A stretch of DNA of 64,000 bases from NCBI RefSeq assembly GCF_050908995.1, contig NC_135133.1, positions 1,530,001 through 1,594,000 of the forward strand, written 5' to 3'. Numbering within the stretch: the first letter of the stretch is position 1; each line of letters starts with the position of its first letter. Positions 11,770-23,504 of the stretch are shown here, one piece after another. Origin of the DNA: Andrena cerasifolii (Eukaryota; Arthropoda; Insecta; Hymenoptera; Andrenidae). The notes below the pieces were generated by a model. It made no database searches and was not told the DNA's origin. It saw nothing but the letters and a program-made list of their open reading frames with translations. A program made the translations under genes and the position numbers.

Positions 11770-12166
11770 GAAATGACGCTAGTGACTTATTAAAGAAATC
11801 TAAATCGGAACTATATTTATTCGCTAGATTGAATAACCTGTTAAAGGTTCAACATGTGCAATCCTTGATGTTAAAAGCGTGGGTTTGAATAAAGGAAAAG
11901 ACCTTATTTTTCGTTCTAGCGCATTTAGGAAATTTTTTCTGAGAATATCAGGACAACAGTGGCCGTTTCAAATTTTGGAAAGGAAAGTCAGATCAGCCAC
12001 TACTCTTTTTTTTGCGTGTAACAATTTTGAGCCTATGCATTATTGGAGTATAATTGTGATCTGTGATGGACATAGGGCAAGAAGTTTTATGTAATGCACA
12101 ATGGAGGAATTTATGTTGTACCTTGTCAAGGAACGTTCTATATTTCGCAAAATTTGAAGAGCATAT
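11770..12166 (-). pseudogene. LINE reverse transcriptase C-terminal fragment
   Basis: Reads, on the minus strand, AKYRTFLDKVQHKFLH, then PMSITDHNYTPIMHRL, then after a frameshift in an A-run RVVADLTFLSKI, a stop, and NGHCCPDILRK. This is the region downstream of the RT thumb in Jockey/CR1-type elements ('IERVQ+KFL..', 'DLTFLYKI..G..DC.ELL'). At least one frameshift (about 12005) and two stops make it dead. It ends with residues like HVEPLTGYSI before the UTR. Confidence 0.7.
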
Positions 12167-13348
12167 TGTTGTGTCAAGGCGCCTGGGGTCGAGATTCTGG
12201 CTAGAATCTCGGGGTGCTCCGGGTCGTCCTTCACAGTCGTCGTCCAACGGGTTCCGAAGGTTCGGGTGAGAATGCCGGGACGGTACGATTCGGTTGCGAA
12301 CCGAAGGTAGGGGATCGTTGCGGTTTAAGGGGTTATACCTAGTCAGGCGGCCGCAAAGAGGCGAATATTTGTGAATTTTTTTTGAAAAAGCGGAAGTGTA
12401 TATTTTTACAAAACTTTTTGCGCTTAAAAGAGCAACATTTAAAGAACATTTGGTAATTTTTTCGTAGAAAAATAGTTACGTTTATATTAAAGTAACAACC
12501 GACATCCAAAAAGCATTTTTAAAAAATTGGTTTTGCGGTGAGCACTGCCATTTGGAACCAGATTATCTAAAATCAAAAAACAAAAAAGATTTCGATAGTA
12601 TATTAATGTATCCTCAGGTTGACGGAAAGAATTTTCCGAAATATTCATTTAAAACAAAATGGCGGCTATTTAAAGTTGAAATCCTGATTTTTTCGTGCAA
12701 AAATCACGTGAAAAAAATCAGGATTTCAAATTTAAATAGCTGCCATTTTGTTTTAAATGAATATTTTAAAGAAAATTCTTTCCGTCAACCAAATTTTTAA
12801 AAATGCTTCTTGGATGTCGGCTGTTACTTTAATATAAACGTAAATATTTTTCTACGAAAAAATTACCAAATGTTCTTTAAATGTTGCTCTTTTAAGCGCA
12901 AAAAAATTTGTAAAAACATACACATTCGCTTTTTCAAAAAAAATTCACAAATATTCGCCTCTTTTCGGCCGCCTGACTAGGTATAACCCCTTAAAGAGTT
13001 GGAACTCACCGTAAGGTTTCAACAAGTTTATTCTGTCCCGATCTGGGTGACACTGGTACTACGCCTTAATCAGGCGTGAATATTGTATAAGGTCTGCATC
13101 AAGTCTCCATCAAATCTGTCTCAAGTTTGAGCTCGCATTGCTCGTACATCGTTCTTATACTTGAATCGGGCGCAGCGGGGACCATCGGGGTCTCCGTCTT
13201 TGGCCCGCTTTTCGGGTGTTACGCGAAGTGCTGACAGTCGCGGAGGGCTTCCGAGAATCCTTACGCGGTTCTGCCGGATTTCGGCGGTCGATTGCGGCAA
13301 TCGGAATGTACCGTGTTGTTACGCTTTGGCGTTGGTTGGGTTACAACA
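12167..13348 (-). mobile_element. Solo LTR (Gypsy/Pao-like), interrupted by a foldback
   Basis: Ends TGTTGTGTCAAGG at 12167 and GGGTTACAACA at 13348, flanked by a 4 bp duplication ATAT (12163-12166, 13349-13352). On the minus strand it shows a TATA box (complement around 13154-13160) and about 125 bp downstream an AATAAA signal (complement 13027-13032), a compact LTR promoter and polyadenylation layout. It splits the LINE reading frame exactly at the duplication. The foldback at 12329-12990 lies inside; net LTR length is about 516 bp. Confidence 0.72.
12329..12990. mobile_element. TTAA-flanked long palindrome (GGGGTTATACCTAG ends)
   Basis: Bounded by TTAA at 12325-12328 and 12991-12994. Ends GGGGTTATACCTAGTCAGGC pair perfectly, and the two ~330 bp arms are near-perfect complements through GGCGAATATTTGTGAA, TTTAAGAGCAACATTTAAAG and AAATAGCTGCCATTTTG-type blocks. 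No coding capacity. TTAA duplication suggests mobilisation by a piggyBac-type transposase. Its first 14 bp match the otherwise different element at 37969-38696. Confidence 0.75.
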
Positions 13349-13352
13349 ATAT

Positions 13353-13425
13353 TATAACGGGTGCGTACTCAAGAAGCGGAATTACGAGTGAGAAGCACAG
13401 CCTTCTGAATATAAAAGGATTAGAA
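13353..13425 (-). pseudogene. LINE reverse transcriptase fragment upstream of the LTR insertion
   Basis: The minus strand reads RRLCFSLVIPLLEYAPV directly up to the insertion point; family pattern is 'L..LY.SLVRS.LEY.S.VW'. The frame continues without loss into the piece at 12166 when the LTR and one ATAT copy are ignored, which confirms the insertion boundaries. Confidence 0.65.
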
Positions 13426-13429
13426 AAAT

Positions 13430-15345
13430 CTTTTATATATATTGAAAACCCTAGTAGGTATAAAACAATTGTTAAGATGAAAATTGAATGGTAGTTTATG
13501 CTCTAAAATCTGTATAATGAAATTGAATACAATTTGGAGTTTAAAAGAAGAAATGTTCTCCACCACAAAAGTTTATAGCACAGTTTTGTAGAGCATAGAA
13601 AACCATTAAATTTTCATTGAAATAGTTTTTGCCTATGTCTGCCTAGCGTAAGGGAGTTTTCTACTTCGGGAACGTATATGTTAGGGTTTTTTTTAATCAT
13701 TTTTTGTCCAGAAGAGATATATCGTTTGTCACTCAAACGTATAGATGTTATTAAAGTACATTTATTGAACTTTTAAAAAACATTTTTTGTTTGTAAATAT
13801 TCGTGACAGAAATCGTTCAGTGTTGCGTCGATTTTGAGCGTTTGGTCCGTGTGCCCCCCCCCCCCCCTTTCTACCATCCTACAGGGTGAACGGAAGTTGG
13901 ATGACCACCAATCAGAAAATAAAATTGATTTAAAATGTACATAAGTGTAGTTTTCGTCTGAACCACGGATATCGAATTTGATCAATAATTCTCAAAGTGG
14001 AGGCGGTTCGAAGCAAAGTAATGCGAATTTTACCAAATTTGTACCCCCCCTTTCAACCCCCAAAAAAAAACAGAAAATGTGATCGGAGGTGAATTGGTCG
14101 TGGTTCAGATGAAAACTATATCTCTGTAGGTTTGTTTTTTAACCCTTGCTTTCTAAATCATGATAGAAATTTAGAAAAACGCGTTTACGCGACTAATTTC
14201 CTTTAATTGTTGTATTATGTTATAAATTATGCTGCGATTCGCGATATTAAAGCATATGAATGACCAGCTTGCCATTTAATGTGTCACCGTGACATAAACT
14301 TGCGTGTTCTATCAGTGAGAATGAAAAATCGAAAAAGGTCGGCGGGAAGTAAATATTTCTGTTTCGACTATTTATGACTTTTTGTCCACTAATTGTAAGT
14401 ATTGCTTGATGTTTTTTCATGAATATTTTGTGGGAACGTGATACATTGGCTATAATTTAGGGTATTTTATTTTATCCGGTGCGTGGAGGTTTTGTATGTA
14501 CGACCCTTAACATGTTGACAATGTCGGACGGGGTTGCTTGACTAAGCATAGGAATACCACTAAAAATTGCACTTTTCATCCTCAAGATGCAGTCGAGGCA
14601 AAGAGTTTAACTGCTCAAATCTATTTCCCCCACCACAAATCCCGCCAAGCTCACCCCTACCAGTTTTACACCCTATCCTCCCTTCAAACTCTCAGGCCTT
14701 CCAAATAGACCATAACAAACAAGTAGAAAATAATTACAGTATCTAACACCATGATACTTAATAAAAAAAATAATAGTGTGAAGGAGTGAAAAAAAAATTT
14801 GTTGGCCGTAGGATATATATATACGCCTTTCGTATACTATACTGATGGAACTGTGACAGCGTATATATACGCCTTCTGCAGGCAAAGGGTTAAAACTGAA
14901 AAGTAAATGTCATGTCAACTAACCCCACAGCCGGGCTTTGTTGGCTTATTCGCCTCACTACTCTATATATAATAAAAAACTACTACCTAAACTCAATTAC
15001 AACAATTTTCAAAATTAAGCCTGTATACCTAACGTAAACTTTTGGTATGCAGCAAGTCAGCAAAATACTAATGGTCTATTTATAAAAATTAGAAATGTTA
15101 AAAATTAGTCAACCAGCCCCGGTCTCCTCTACTGTTGTTCATTCAAACCTCTGTAACTCAGCTAATTTCAAGTTATCGCCAAAAAGCCTTCGGTGGGCCA
15201 TTTCTAGGAGTACAAGTATTAAGATGAAGCTGAAAAAGAAATCAATTTTTTGAGTCGTCCGAAGTAGGAACCCCTTTAATCCCAATGCAAAATGCACAGT
15301 ATCCAAAAAGGAGGTTCGATATCGAGCCCTGCGCCTTTCTACCTC
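13430..15345. other. Unassigned AT-rich DNA with minor inverted repeats
   Basis: No gene. A run of about 17 C lies at 13851-13867. Around 13930-14125 an imperfect inverted pair (AGTTTTCGTCTGAACCACG and complement) suggests a short foldback. At 14810-14892 the palindrome GCGTATATATACGCC occurs twice before GGCAAAGGGTTAA, which looks like one end of a TTAA-type MITE whose partner end I could not find. Confidence 0.4.
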
Positions 15346-15348
15346 AGT

Positions 15349-15866
15349 AAGAGTCTCTGTAGAAAGAACACACTGTAAGTGCCAAAATGAAAAAAAAAAT
15401 TATCGGAGAATATTCTACGTGTCAATGGTAACACTATTGTATAGAATTTTATTGCAATTTCCCTTTGTAAATAAGTTACTAATAGTGCTAAAAGACGCTG
15501 GCACGTCCAACGCCACTTCTGTAGAAAACAATGTAAACAGGATTGGCACTTACAGTGCTTACAAATTTAAATGAATGGCACATTCAGTTTTCTCTGACAC
15601 TAAGAGATGGCATATTCCATATTCTCTACAACTAAGAGCTGGCACATACAGTGTTTTCTACAATTAGAATTCTTTTTTTTTCATAAATTTGGACTATATT
15701 AATGCAAAAAATAGAATTTTTCTGATGCATTTGGGTTGTTGTATACTTAAGCATATTTAGCAATTAAAACCAATCAAATTTCGTAAATAATCTAGTCAGG
15801 GAAGTTTTTTCTCTCTCCTGGAAAATTTGAGTTTTGGCACTTACAGTGTTTTCTACAAGGACTCTT
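15349..15866. mobile_element. MITE with repeated GGCACTTACAGTG/TTCTACA motif
   Basis: Inverted ends AAGAGTC..TGTAGAAA (left, 15349) and its complement (right, 15866), continuing through ACTGTAAGTGCCAAAA. The core holds three more copies of the same GGCAC(A/T)TACAGTG..TTTTCTACA unit in both orientations (about 15500, 15560, 15640), so terminal sequence has been duplicated inward. Non-coding. Confidence 0.6.
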
Positions 15867-15869
15867 CAA

Positions 15870-16574
15870 TCGGTGCCACTACTTAACTCCAAAATTTACG
15901 ATTTGGCTGTACCTTTACCTCCAAGTATACGCATGGTAGTACGGAAATCAGCAAAAACTACGCTTTGTGACGAAATAAGTTTTCGATAATTACACAGCGT
16001 TCTGTCGGGGATAATGGTGGTCGCACTGCGTTAACTTTTCCCAAGCACTCGGGCGGTTCTTGAAGGAGCAATTCGAGACGTGACGAGGTGCGGAATGAAA
16101 GTTGGCAGTCCATCTTTCATGGGAAATACGTGTGGTCGTAAAAATTCTTGGACTACTGGCTCGGTGTCCAAGGGATGGATCACTGCCTTTATGAAGGGTC
16201 ACTGCGTTCCATATTCTCTTAGACGAAGTGACATGGAAGTGCCTCAAGGAAGAAAACCACAAAGCCAAGGAAATAACATTCCATTCCATTTATCGAGCCT
16301 CAACGGAAAATAGATGGAAGTATGCAAGCGGTGGTACGGTTCTATAATTCCATTCGATAAGGTTTGTGTCGCCAGTATGAACGCCGCTGAGGAATTTTCA
16401 GAGAACTCGATAAGTCTGTATGAAGCCTGAGGAGTACCAAGTGCGGTCTTTTTCAAAACTAATTAAACTTTCTGAAAGAGGAGACCAGCGTAGACGTGGT
16501 TGAAAGGCGCTCTGGAAGCGAGGAAGGCAAACAACTTAAGTCAAAATGGAAGAAATTGAGGAGAATATGTTTAT
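15870..16574. other. Unassigned DNA
   Basis: Several open frames of 70-100 codons on both strands (15990-16456) overlap each other and show no family motif. No repeat structure seen. Confidence 0.35.
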
Positions 16575-16579
16575 TTTAA

Positions 16580-17016
16580 CCCTTCGTTGGCACACCTCCT
16601 TTTTCGATCAACTTTGACGTACCTGGGTGGCTCACACCCAGAACAGTATTTGAACGACTGCCATTTTTATTTGGAGAATCCAATCGTTATGAAAAAAATC
16701 ATGGGTCAATTTTAAGGTCTGAGGAATGTATTTCAATAGTTTTTTTTATTTAAATTTCATCACAGTTTTTTTTAAAAAAAACTAGATTACCATGTGTCGA
16801 GAAAAACACGAAGAAAATCTTCAAAAAATTGTAACTTTTACAAATTCGAATATTAGATGCTAAAAGTCTACAGAGTTATTGTTCAGATATAATATTTTGA
16901 GAGAAAAAATAGTTTGAATGTCGGCTTTGGAAAAAAGGTATTTATTTTACATATAGAAGACACAGAGCGTCAAAGTCAGCTTATGGGTGGCTCACACCCA
17001 GAGTGTCAACGAAGGG
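16580..17016. mobile_element. piggyBac-like MITE (TTAA, CCCTTCGTTG ends)
   Basis: TTAA at 16576-16579 and 17017-17020 flank inverted ends CCCTTCGTTGGCAC and CCCTTCGTTGACAC. Just inside both ends lies the palindrome TGGGTGGCTCACACCCA. TTAA plus CCC-starting termini are typical of piggyBac. Non-coding, 437 bp. Confidence 0.75.
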
Positions 17017-17020
17017 TTAA

Positions 17021-18190
17021 TTATGTTGAATTAATTGCTTCATTGTGTGTGTAATTATATGAAATCGTGGTTTGAAATTCTGACAATGAGTATCATTGAT
17101 AATATTAAGTACGCAGGTTCTTAAGGTCGTTTTTACTCTCAGAAATATCGCTACTCGTTTAAGCAGTTCTTGGCAGCAGCTACTTACTTTTTGCGTTTAT
17201 TAAGTTCAACAAGTGAGTACTTACACTTGCAGTAATCCCATAATTGAAGGAGTAATTGTGATAAAATAGTGTTATGGATGGCAGGTATTTGTGAAATGGT
17301 GGAGAATGAGTATCACGTTGCAAAATTCTGTTTCACAATTGAACCCACACTATACTGAAACCCAAATTCTTCAGAATATGATGCAGTACATGAAAAACAA
17401 TCTGCAGCAAATATTCTGGCTATTAGGAACAGTTGTTCGCTAAAAGATAATGCATCGGAGTACTCAGAAAATAAATCAGAAAAATTGAAATCTTATATAG
17501 CTGATGCAACCATAAAAAGTATCCACAAAGTAACAAATTGAAATTACCAAATAGTAACACGTCACTGTTTATGAACAAAAACTGATACCCAGAAATCCAC
17601 CCAATTAATAAATAAACGTCAACTACTTAGCCTAATTAGTACAAGAAATATATTCACCAATCGTGCCATATGTTTCCATCTTCCACCCAGGAATTTCAAA
17701 AGTTTTCTTTCAAAACACGCCGTTTCTTTTCATTAACGAGGCCACTGAGTAGAATTCTCGATTTTTAAACGAAGACTGATAGAATAACCAGCGGATAAAA
17801 AATTCAATATTAATGGGACCTCTGAAATTGTATTATATCGATTAAAAATAATATGAAAAGTGTTGAGTGATATTAAGGAAGCGAATGTAGACGCACCTGA
17901 CAGAGTCTTTTGCTGTTTTCCAGAAAATCGAGGTCCACGTGCACTTTTCCCGACCAAGCGATGTGCTTATTACAATTCTGAAACTTTTCCAAATTGTGTT
18001 TTGGCTGCGCAGAATCCCACACCTCGGAGGATTCTTGTCCTTATTGCCCCCTCCCCCATCCTCCCTCAACTTCTGGAATAACTTCTGTAATCTCAGTTAC
18101 GGCTGATTCAAGTTTATCTGTGAAAGCTATTTTCCGCCGAGGAAGCTATTTTCCACGCTCGCGCGCCATTTTTCGACGAATACCGCTTCG
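17021..18190. other. Unassigned DNA
   Basis: No recognised gene. Frames near 17842-18194 read on both strands and in overlapping phases with no conserved motif. The stretch 17880-18180 is less AT-rich than its neighbours. Confidence 0.35.
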
Positions 18191-18194
18191 TTAA

Positions 18195-18929
18195 GGGGGT
18201 AGTGGACTATTTCACCTTAAAAAATCAAAATTTTTTATTATACTGCTTCTGAAAGTCTTATCCTTTACGAACATTTTTAACAAATGTTCATGAAAAATTC
18301 AAATAATTGTCGAAGTTATAGCAGCGAACGTAACACAGTGCATCGCCGAGTAACCGCGCGATAAAGGTAACACCCCGAAGTTTGAAGCCGGTTTTCTCGA
18401 AACACCATTTTCAGAAACGGTGTACATCGTAACTCTTGAACGAATGAATATTTTCACTTAAAATTTTAAATGGAGCTGTATAATTCCATTCTCTATCGTG
18501 TAGAAATTCCGCATCGATATTGGATGGTTGTAAAATATTTTATAACTGATTAAAGTCGATTTTTTCCCGTAAAAATGTGGAAGAAAATTGATTAGTGTGT
18601 AACTTCCACAATTTTTGTTCAAATTCATCGGCAAGTTTCCACACTGTAGATATTTGTGTATAGAATAATCACCTCAGAGCATTTTGCTCTCAGATGATTG
18701 GTTCACCTGAATCCATGTACACCACCTTCAGCGGCGCGCCGTACAGGACTATCTTCAACGATTAATAACTTCGACATTTTTATACATTCCGAAGATTTTT
18801 TTTTGTAAATACTCGCAAACATGCCCACAATAGATTGTCAAAAGCACGACTATAACGATTGTTTGGTATCAAAGTACTTTAGCGTCAAAGAAAGTAACGA
18901 TTTTACGTATCCAATAGTCCACTACCCCC
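18195..18929. mobile_element. TTAA-flanked element (GGGGGTAGTGGACTA ends)
   Basis: TTAA at 18191-18194 and 18930-18933; perfect inverted ends GGGGGTAGTGGACTATT. Internally the arms match only in patches (for example AATAACTTCGACA with AATTGTCGAAGTTAT). Non-coding, 735 bp. The G-start termini set it with 12329-12990 and 37969-38696 rather than with the CCC-start piggyBac-like MITEs. Confidence 0.7.
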
Positions 18930-19091
18930 TTAAGGGGCGTGCGTCTTCTCAATATTTTAACCGTCGGTGTATGAATTTTCGGTGAAATATAGTAGAAACA
19001 ATTTCACTAGACACTTGCATATACCTACAAATGCATATACCTACAAATAGATTATCCGAACCCCTTCACTATTTTTTACCAAAATATTTCC

Positions 19092-19302
19092 TCTCTTTTC
19101 ACAAAAAATTTCATATCACTACATACTTATTCCATAAGTACCTATTCTTAAATTCCAAATTTCTATATTCTTCAGAACCATGCAACTTAAGTACATTTCA
19201 ACCAATTTCATTCATATCTTGTCACCAAAAAAAACAATTGAAAGAATTGAAGATTTCGAAAATTAAAAGATTTGGCTGTCACAAAAGTCAGGAGAATAAT
19301 GT

Positions 19303-19354
<52 letters not shown>

Positions 19355-19490
19355 TTTTTGGTGACAAGATATAAATGAAATTGGTTGAAATGTACTTAAG
19401 TTGCATGGCTCTGAAAAATATAGAAATTTGGAATTTAAGAATACTTATGGAATAAGTATGTAGTGGTATGAAATTTTTTGTGAAAAGAAA
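19092..19490. repeat. Foldback around an (AC)n(AT)n microsatellite
   Basis: Arms of about 140 bp (19092-19236 and 19351-19490) are close inverted copies: CTTTTCACAAAAAATTTCAT, TTATTCCATAAGTA, TTAAATTCCAAATTTCTATA and GTTGCA..TTAAGTACATTTCAACCAATTTCAT all have complements. A CA/TA microsatellite occupies 19303-19350 in the loop. The right arm runs directly into the TTAA of the next element. Confidence 0.65.
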
Positions 19491-19496
19491 GTTTAA

Positions 19497-19773
19497 CCCC
19501 CGGTTGTCACGCCTATTGTTTCGAACATAGTTGTCACACCGGGTCGATTCGACCCAAGCCAATTTTCAATCAGTTGTTTAAAAACTACCTGTTAAATTAA
19601 GTCGCAACAATTCTGAGATAAATTTTGAAAATGGTAGAATATATGTTCATCGTTGAAAATTAACATTTAAAGCATCATCATGTTTAAACAGTACCTAGTA
19701 CCATTTTCAATGATGCCTCAAAGATATTTTACCTCAAAGTCAAATTGTGGGTCATTTTGACCCAGTGTGGCAG
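19497..19773. mobile_element. piggyBac-like MITE (CCCCCGGTTGTCAC end)
   Basis: TTAA at 19493-19496 and 19774-19777. The left end CCCCCGGTTGTCACGCC is followed by a second GTTGTCACACCGGGTCGATTCGACCC; the right end has GGGTCATTTTGACCCAGTGTGGCAG before TTAA, a decayed inverted match of the subterminal part. Non-coding, 277 bp. Confidence 0.55.
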
Positions 19774-19777
19774 TTAA

Positions 19778-20722
19778 AACTGTTATTTTTTATCAATTGT
19801 ATTACTAACTTTGTTACTATACATATAGGTATGTAGACCTTCATAGTAGTATTAAGAATATACCTTCATTGATACCTATAAGTTTCTAGAAAAAACAATT
19901 TTTTACAGTATCTCTTAATTGTTTATTGTATACATATTTATGTTATTTTACCTAAAACATATCGTGATACATGACAGAAAAATCAGTTCCATTAACTCAA
20001 AGTGCTCCTTATTTTATTTCGAATAACGAAGGTTCTACAGTATCTAATAATAATCCCAGCATCTTCTAACACCTGACTTTATCGTAGAACATTCAATCAA
20101 TTCAAAACAGGATTTCAAGTAGTTCATTTCAAATTTCTCATACTTAGGTGTATCACCCTTTTCATACATTACTAGTTCACCCTTGTTTACATATATAATG
20201 TTCATACATTATATATCTAAACAACACGTAACAAATAACAACAACGAAATTTCGTAATTTCATAATACGATATGTACCATTTATAAAATTATAAATTGTG
20301 GTGACATCTCTCAAGGTTTGCACTCAAGGTTTTGTTAGGAACTAATTCTGATAGACGGTTATCTTTACTTGTATATTCGAGAATCCTGTCCATAATATGT
20401 TCATCAAGATGACATAGGTATTGGTATAAATGTAGCGTTAAGTAGAGTATAAGTGATTTTAAAATCAGTAAATGGGAAACGCACTATGGTGTCCTGAATA
20501 GTTTTATCGAAATATTTATATTGTTGCTCTAATATATCAGGTCTTTGCGGCGAGTCGTGATTCACTAGCCTCTCCTGTCGGTAAATTTTTTTTTAGATGT
20601 GTTCGCAAATGATGGCATTTTACGAAGCAAAACAATTCTTCTTCGTGTTCAACACATTGCGTTTTGTTTTAACACGTAAGTTACATAGAGTATAGTTATT
20701 CTAAATACATTTTCTTCAACTT
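19778..20722. other. Unassigned AT-rich DNA
   Basis: No gene, no clear repeat. Strongly AT-rich with short runs of TATA and ACATAT. Confidence 0.35.
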
Positions 20723-20730
20723 GTGCATCG

Positions 20731-21195
20731 TAGGGCTCTTACTTTTCGCGGGTTTCCGGTTACCCGGGTACCCGGTGAACCGCGTCCTACCCGGTTACCC
20801 GGGTGCTACCCGGGTTTGCGGGTAATACGGTTACGATTACCCGATACTCGTGTTATACGGGCAATCAACTTAGCCTACCTTATCCTTAATAAGCTAATTA
20901 GCTACTTAAGACTAGCCACGCTTCGTTGTCTTCTTTCTCGTAAATTTCCTTTTAAATCCTTTCTTATATAGCCATAACCTAGTAATAGTAGGTATATTGC
21001 ATGAAAAGGGTGAGAAGAAAGCGATTTTGACAAGCGTGAAGTTTGCTGCCCGAGATGGCTGTCGAACTGTGTTACCCATATCATACGAGTATCGAGTACC
21101 CGTAACCGTAGTACCCGCAGACCCGGGTAGCGCCCAGGTAACCGGGTATCACCCGGTTAACCGAGTACCCGGGTCACCGGGTATCAAGAGCCCTA
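20731..21195. mobile_element. hAT-type MITE filled with ACCCGGGT motifs
   Basis: Exact 8 bp duplication GTGCATCG at 20723-20730 and 21196-21203 and perfect inverted ends TAGGGCTCTT. Subterminal parts on both sides are dense in CGGGTTACCCGGGT- and ACCCGG-type palindromic units, while the middle (20870-21050) is ordinary AT-rich sequence. Non-coding, 465 bp. Confidence 0.85.
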
Positions 21196-21203
21196 GTGCA
21201 TCG

Positions 21204-21680
21204 TTAAATAATTATCGATTTCTTTGATTCTTATTTAACCTTTTGTTAGTAATATTTTTCCATACAGTAAAATTATTAACTTTTATCTACAAAATGGCAG
21301 TCGGATTGTCACAGTTGGTGTATTTCTTTCGAAATTATGATTATTGCAAGTAAACAACTTCCTTGTTGTCGTCCGATGTGCCTTCCGCCTGTTTATCGGC
21401 TTTTTTACAACTTTCCCATCTTATTTCCCGTAAATAATTGTACTTTTCCCTTACTAAAATTCTATGTGTTAGAAGTACTATAAATTGGGCCATTACGAAC
21501 TCTAAGTTATCTATCCACCGACATAGGATTTTTTCGATATTGTAATTTTTTAATTCCCCATTCTTACACGCAAATGAAATTTTTGCTTGAAAGAGTCGCC
21601 ATTTCGTTATTCTTCAACCAATCGAAAAAATCCTTCGCCGGACGATAGACAACTTAGTTTTATTTAATATTTCATTGTTT
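21204..21680. other. Unassigned DNA
   Basis: Nothing recognised in this stretch. Confidence 0.3.
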
Positions 21681-22325
21681 GGATATACTTCCGAATGGCC
21701 CCAGTGGCCGATCGACACGAGGCTTGACGGGATGGGTGGGGAGGGGGTGTGGACCCTAAATCTAAAATTGTAGCTTCGGGAATTTATTAGTTTCCGGAAT
21801 ATTAATAAAAAATTATTGTTAATTTTTTTTTTACAAATTATTTTTTTGAACTGCATATACGTAGCCCTAACGGGGTTTCATCATGCCCTCCCCCAATTTG
21901 TCCTACGGACAGCTGGATGCGTTCCCCTCAGGCGCCTAAATGGCATGCATATTTAGCTGAAATTCAAAGCCAAATTTCTCCAAAACGAAGCGCGATATTT
22001 AAATATTGTATTCTATATTAAGTAAGAGGTATCCACCCTGTATAATAGGATGGATCGCATCTCCAAGTTTCTGGTTGAAATCTCCAAACTTACATCGCTT
22101 TTCCGCCCCCGGCACTAATCTAACCCCAACCAATACTAAAATCCAGAACAAATTGGAAAGTGGAATGCGTAATGTCGGAATAAGTCAACAGCAATACTAA
22201 AAGTTTTTTATTAATATCTCGTAAACTAATAAATTCCCGAAGCAACTATTTTAGATTTAGAGTCCAAACACCCTCCCCACAAATCTCGTGTTGATCGGCC
22301 ACTGGGGCCATTCGAAAGTACAGTC
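21681..22325. mobile_element. Foldback element with GAATGGCCCCAGTGGCCGATC arms
   Basis: Left arm 21681-21815 and right arm 22200-22325 are inverted copies (TTCCGAATGGCCCCAGTGG, then GACACGAG, GGGGAGGG, AAATCTAAAAT, TTCGGGAATTTATTAGTTT). The loop of about 380 bp is non-coding and contains ATCCACCCTGTATAATAGG at 22031. No duplication assigned. Confidence 0.6.
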
Positions 22326-23500
22326 CATTGTTCAAATTTTAGAAATCATTTTAGAATTATTTCAAATTTTAGAATTATTTCAGAAATCTGTTCATCAGAA
22401 ATAATGATATACTCTGGCCCTCCATATTTGTTTTAAACAAAACTTGAAAAAATTGCATATATTATTCAAAAATCCCTCTATCATTTTTGTCAAATTTTTA
22501 TCGAATAGTGTTTTGGTCAATTAGTAATAAGTTCCCAAAGATGCGGTATTTCGTGACCCGGCAGCTGGTCCAACCACTTAAATCGAAATAACTTCATCCG
22601 CCCTTAGAGTAATTCTTCCACCGACCAAAAATCTAGGATTAATTCCTCAGCCACCAGATTAAGTAAACCACTACTAACAAATTTTTACGACGGTCGTTCC
22701 TTAACGCCATTCTAATAAATCAGACATAACGTACTCGTATCCTTTAATTAACCAGCACTGACACGAATCTGGCACAAGATTCGTGCCTGTAACGTGCTCG
22801 AGCTTCACCACTCGCCCGCTGCAACAAATGCATCTCCATTCCCTTCGACGTCGTTCCCAGCGTTAAGTACAAAGTTTTCGTTGCAAGTTTAAGCGAGGTT
22901 GCAAAGCTGTCGCCAGAGAGTCCCTGCCAAGTTTCAAGTAGGACTCGAGCGAACTGGCGGAAACAGGGGGTGGCGCAGGTGTTGATTCGGCGACAGCTTT
23001 ACTCGCCATTTTTCTCCATTCGCGCGACGATTGCCTGTCGGGGATCTCTTTTTATCTGCACAAGAGGCAACCGCAATAATCGACTTCGCTCGATTTCTGT
23101 GCAACGACTTGCAAATGAACAGCGTGATAAGAAGTAATGCGAAGGAAATGAGGACTGTTACCTACTACGATTGATTACTAAAATTATTTTCATAAACATT
23201 GTAATACATCGTTTGGTGAAGGTTTGTAAAAAATTTTCAATGAATTTGTTCGTTAAAGGTAAAGAGAAAAATTTCTATAGATCCTTCGAATGGGGCATGG
23301 GGAGATGAAAATTGAAAATATTAGATAGAAATTTGGAGGGGGGCAATTTTTTATACTTACTTCGCCATATTTATTATGGCGGTTTAGGTGTTAGTAGTTA
23401 GATATACATAAGAGATTGTAGGAAAGTAAATGAAAGAAACTGGAAAGGGACAGTTTGTCCACGACTGTTGGTTTAAAAAATATATAAAACCAAATTTTGA
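22326..23500. other. Unassigned DNA with a GC-richer island
   Basis: 22780-23070 is markedly GC-richer than its surroundings (AGCGAGGTTGCAAAGCTGTC and similar) but has no long frame. It could be conserved non-coding or promoter DNA of an unseen gene. Confidence 0.3.
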
Positions 23501-23504
23501 AGTG

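Larger units (their letters stand above)
11221..13425 (-). mobile_element. Non-LTR retrotransposon (Jockey/CR1-like LINE) 3' part, interrupted
   Basis: Minus-strand remnant of a LINE: the end of the reverse-transcriptase ORF lies at 13425-13353 and resumes at 12166-11770, followed by a ~500 bp 3' UTR and an AATAAA-type simple tail (complement ATTTATTTATTTG.. at 11221-11250). Between the two coding pieces a solo LTR has inserted with an ATAT duplication. The 5' limit is not visible; sequence above 13430 no longer reads as RT. Confidence 0.7.
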
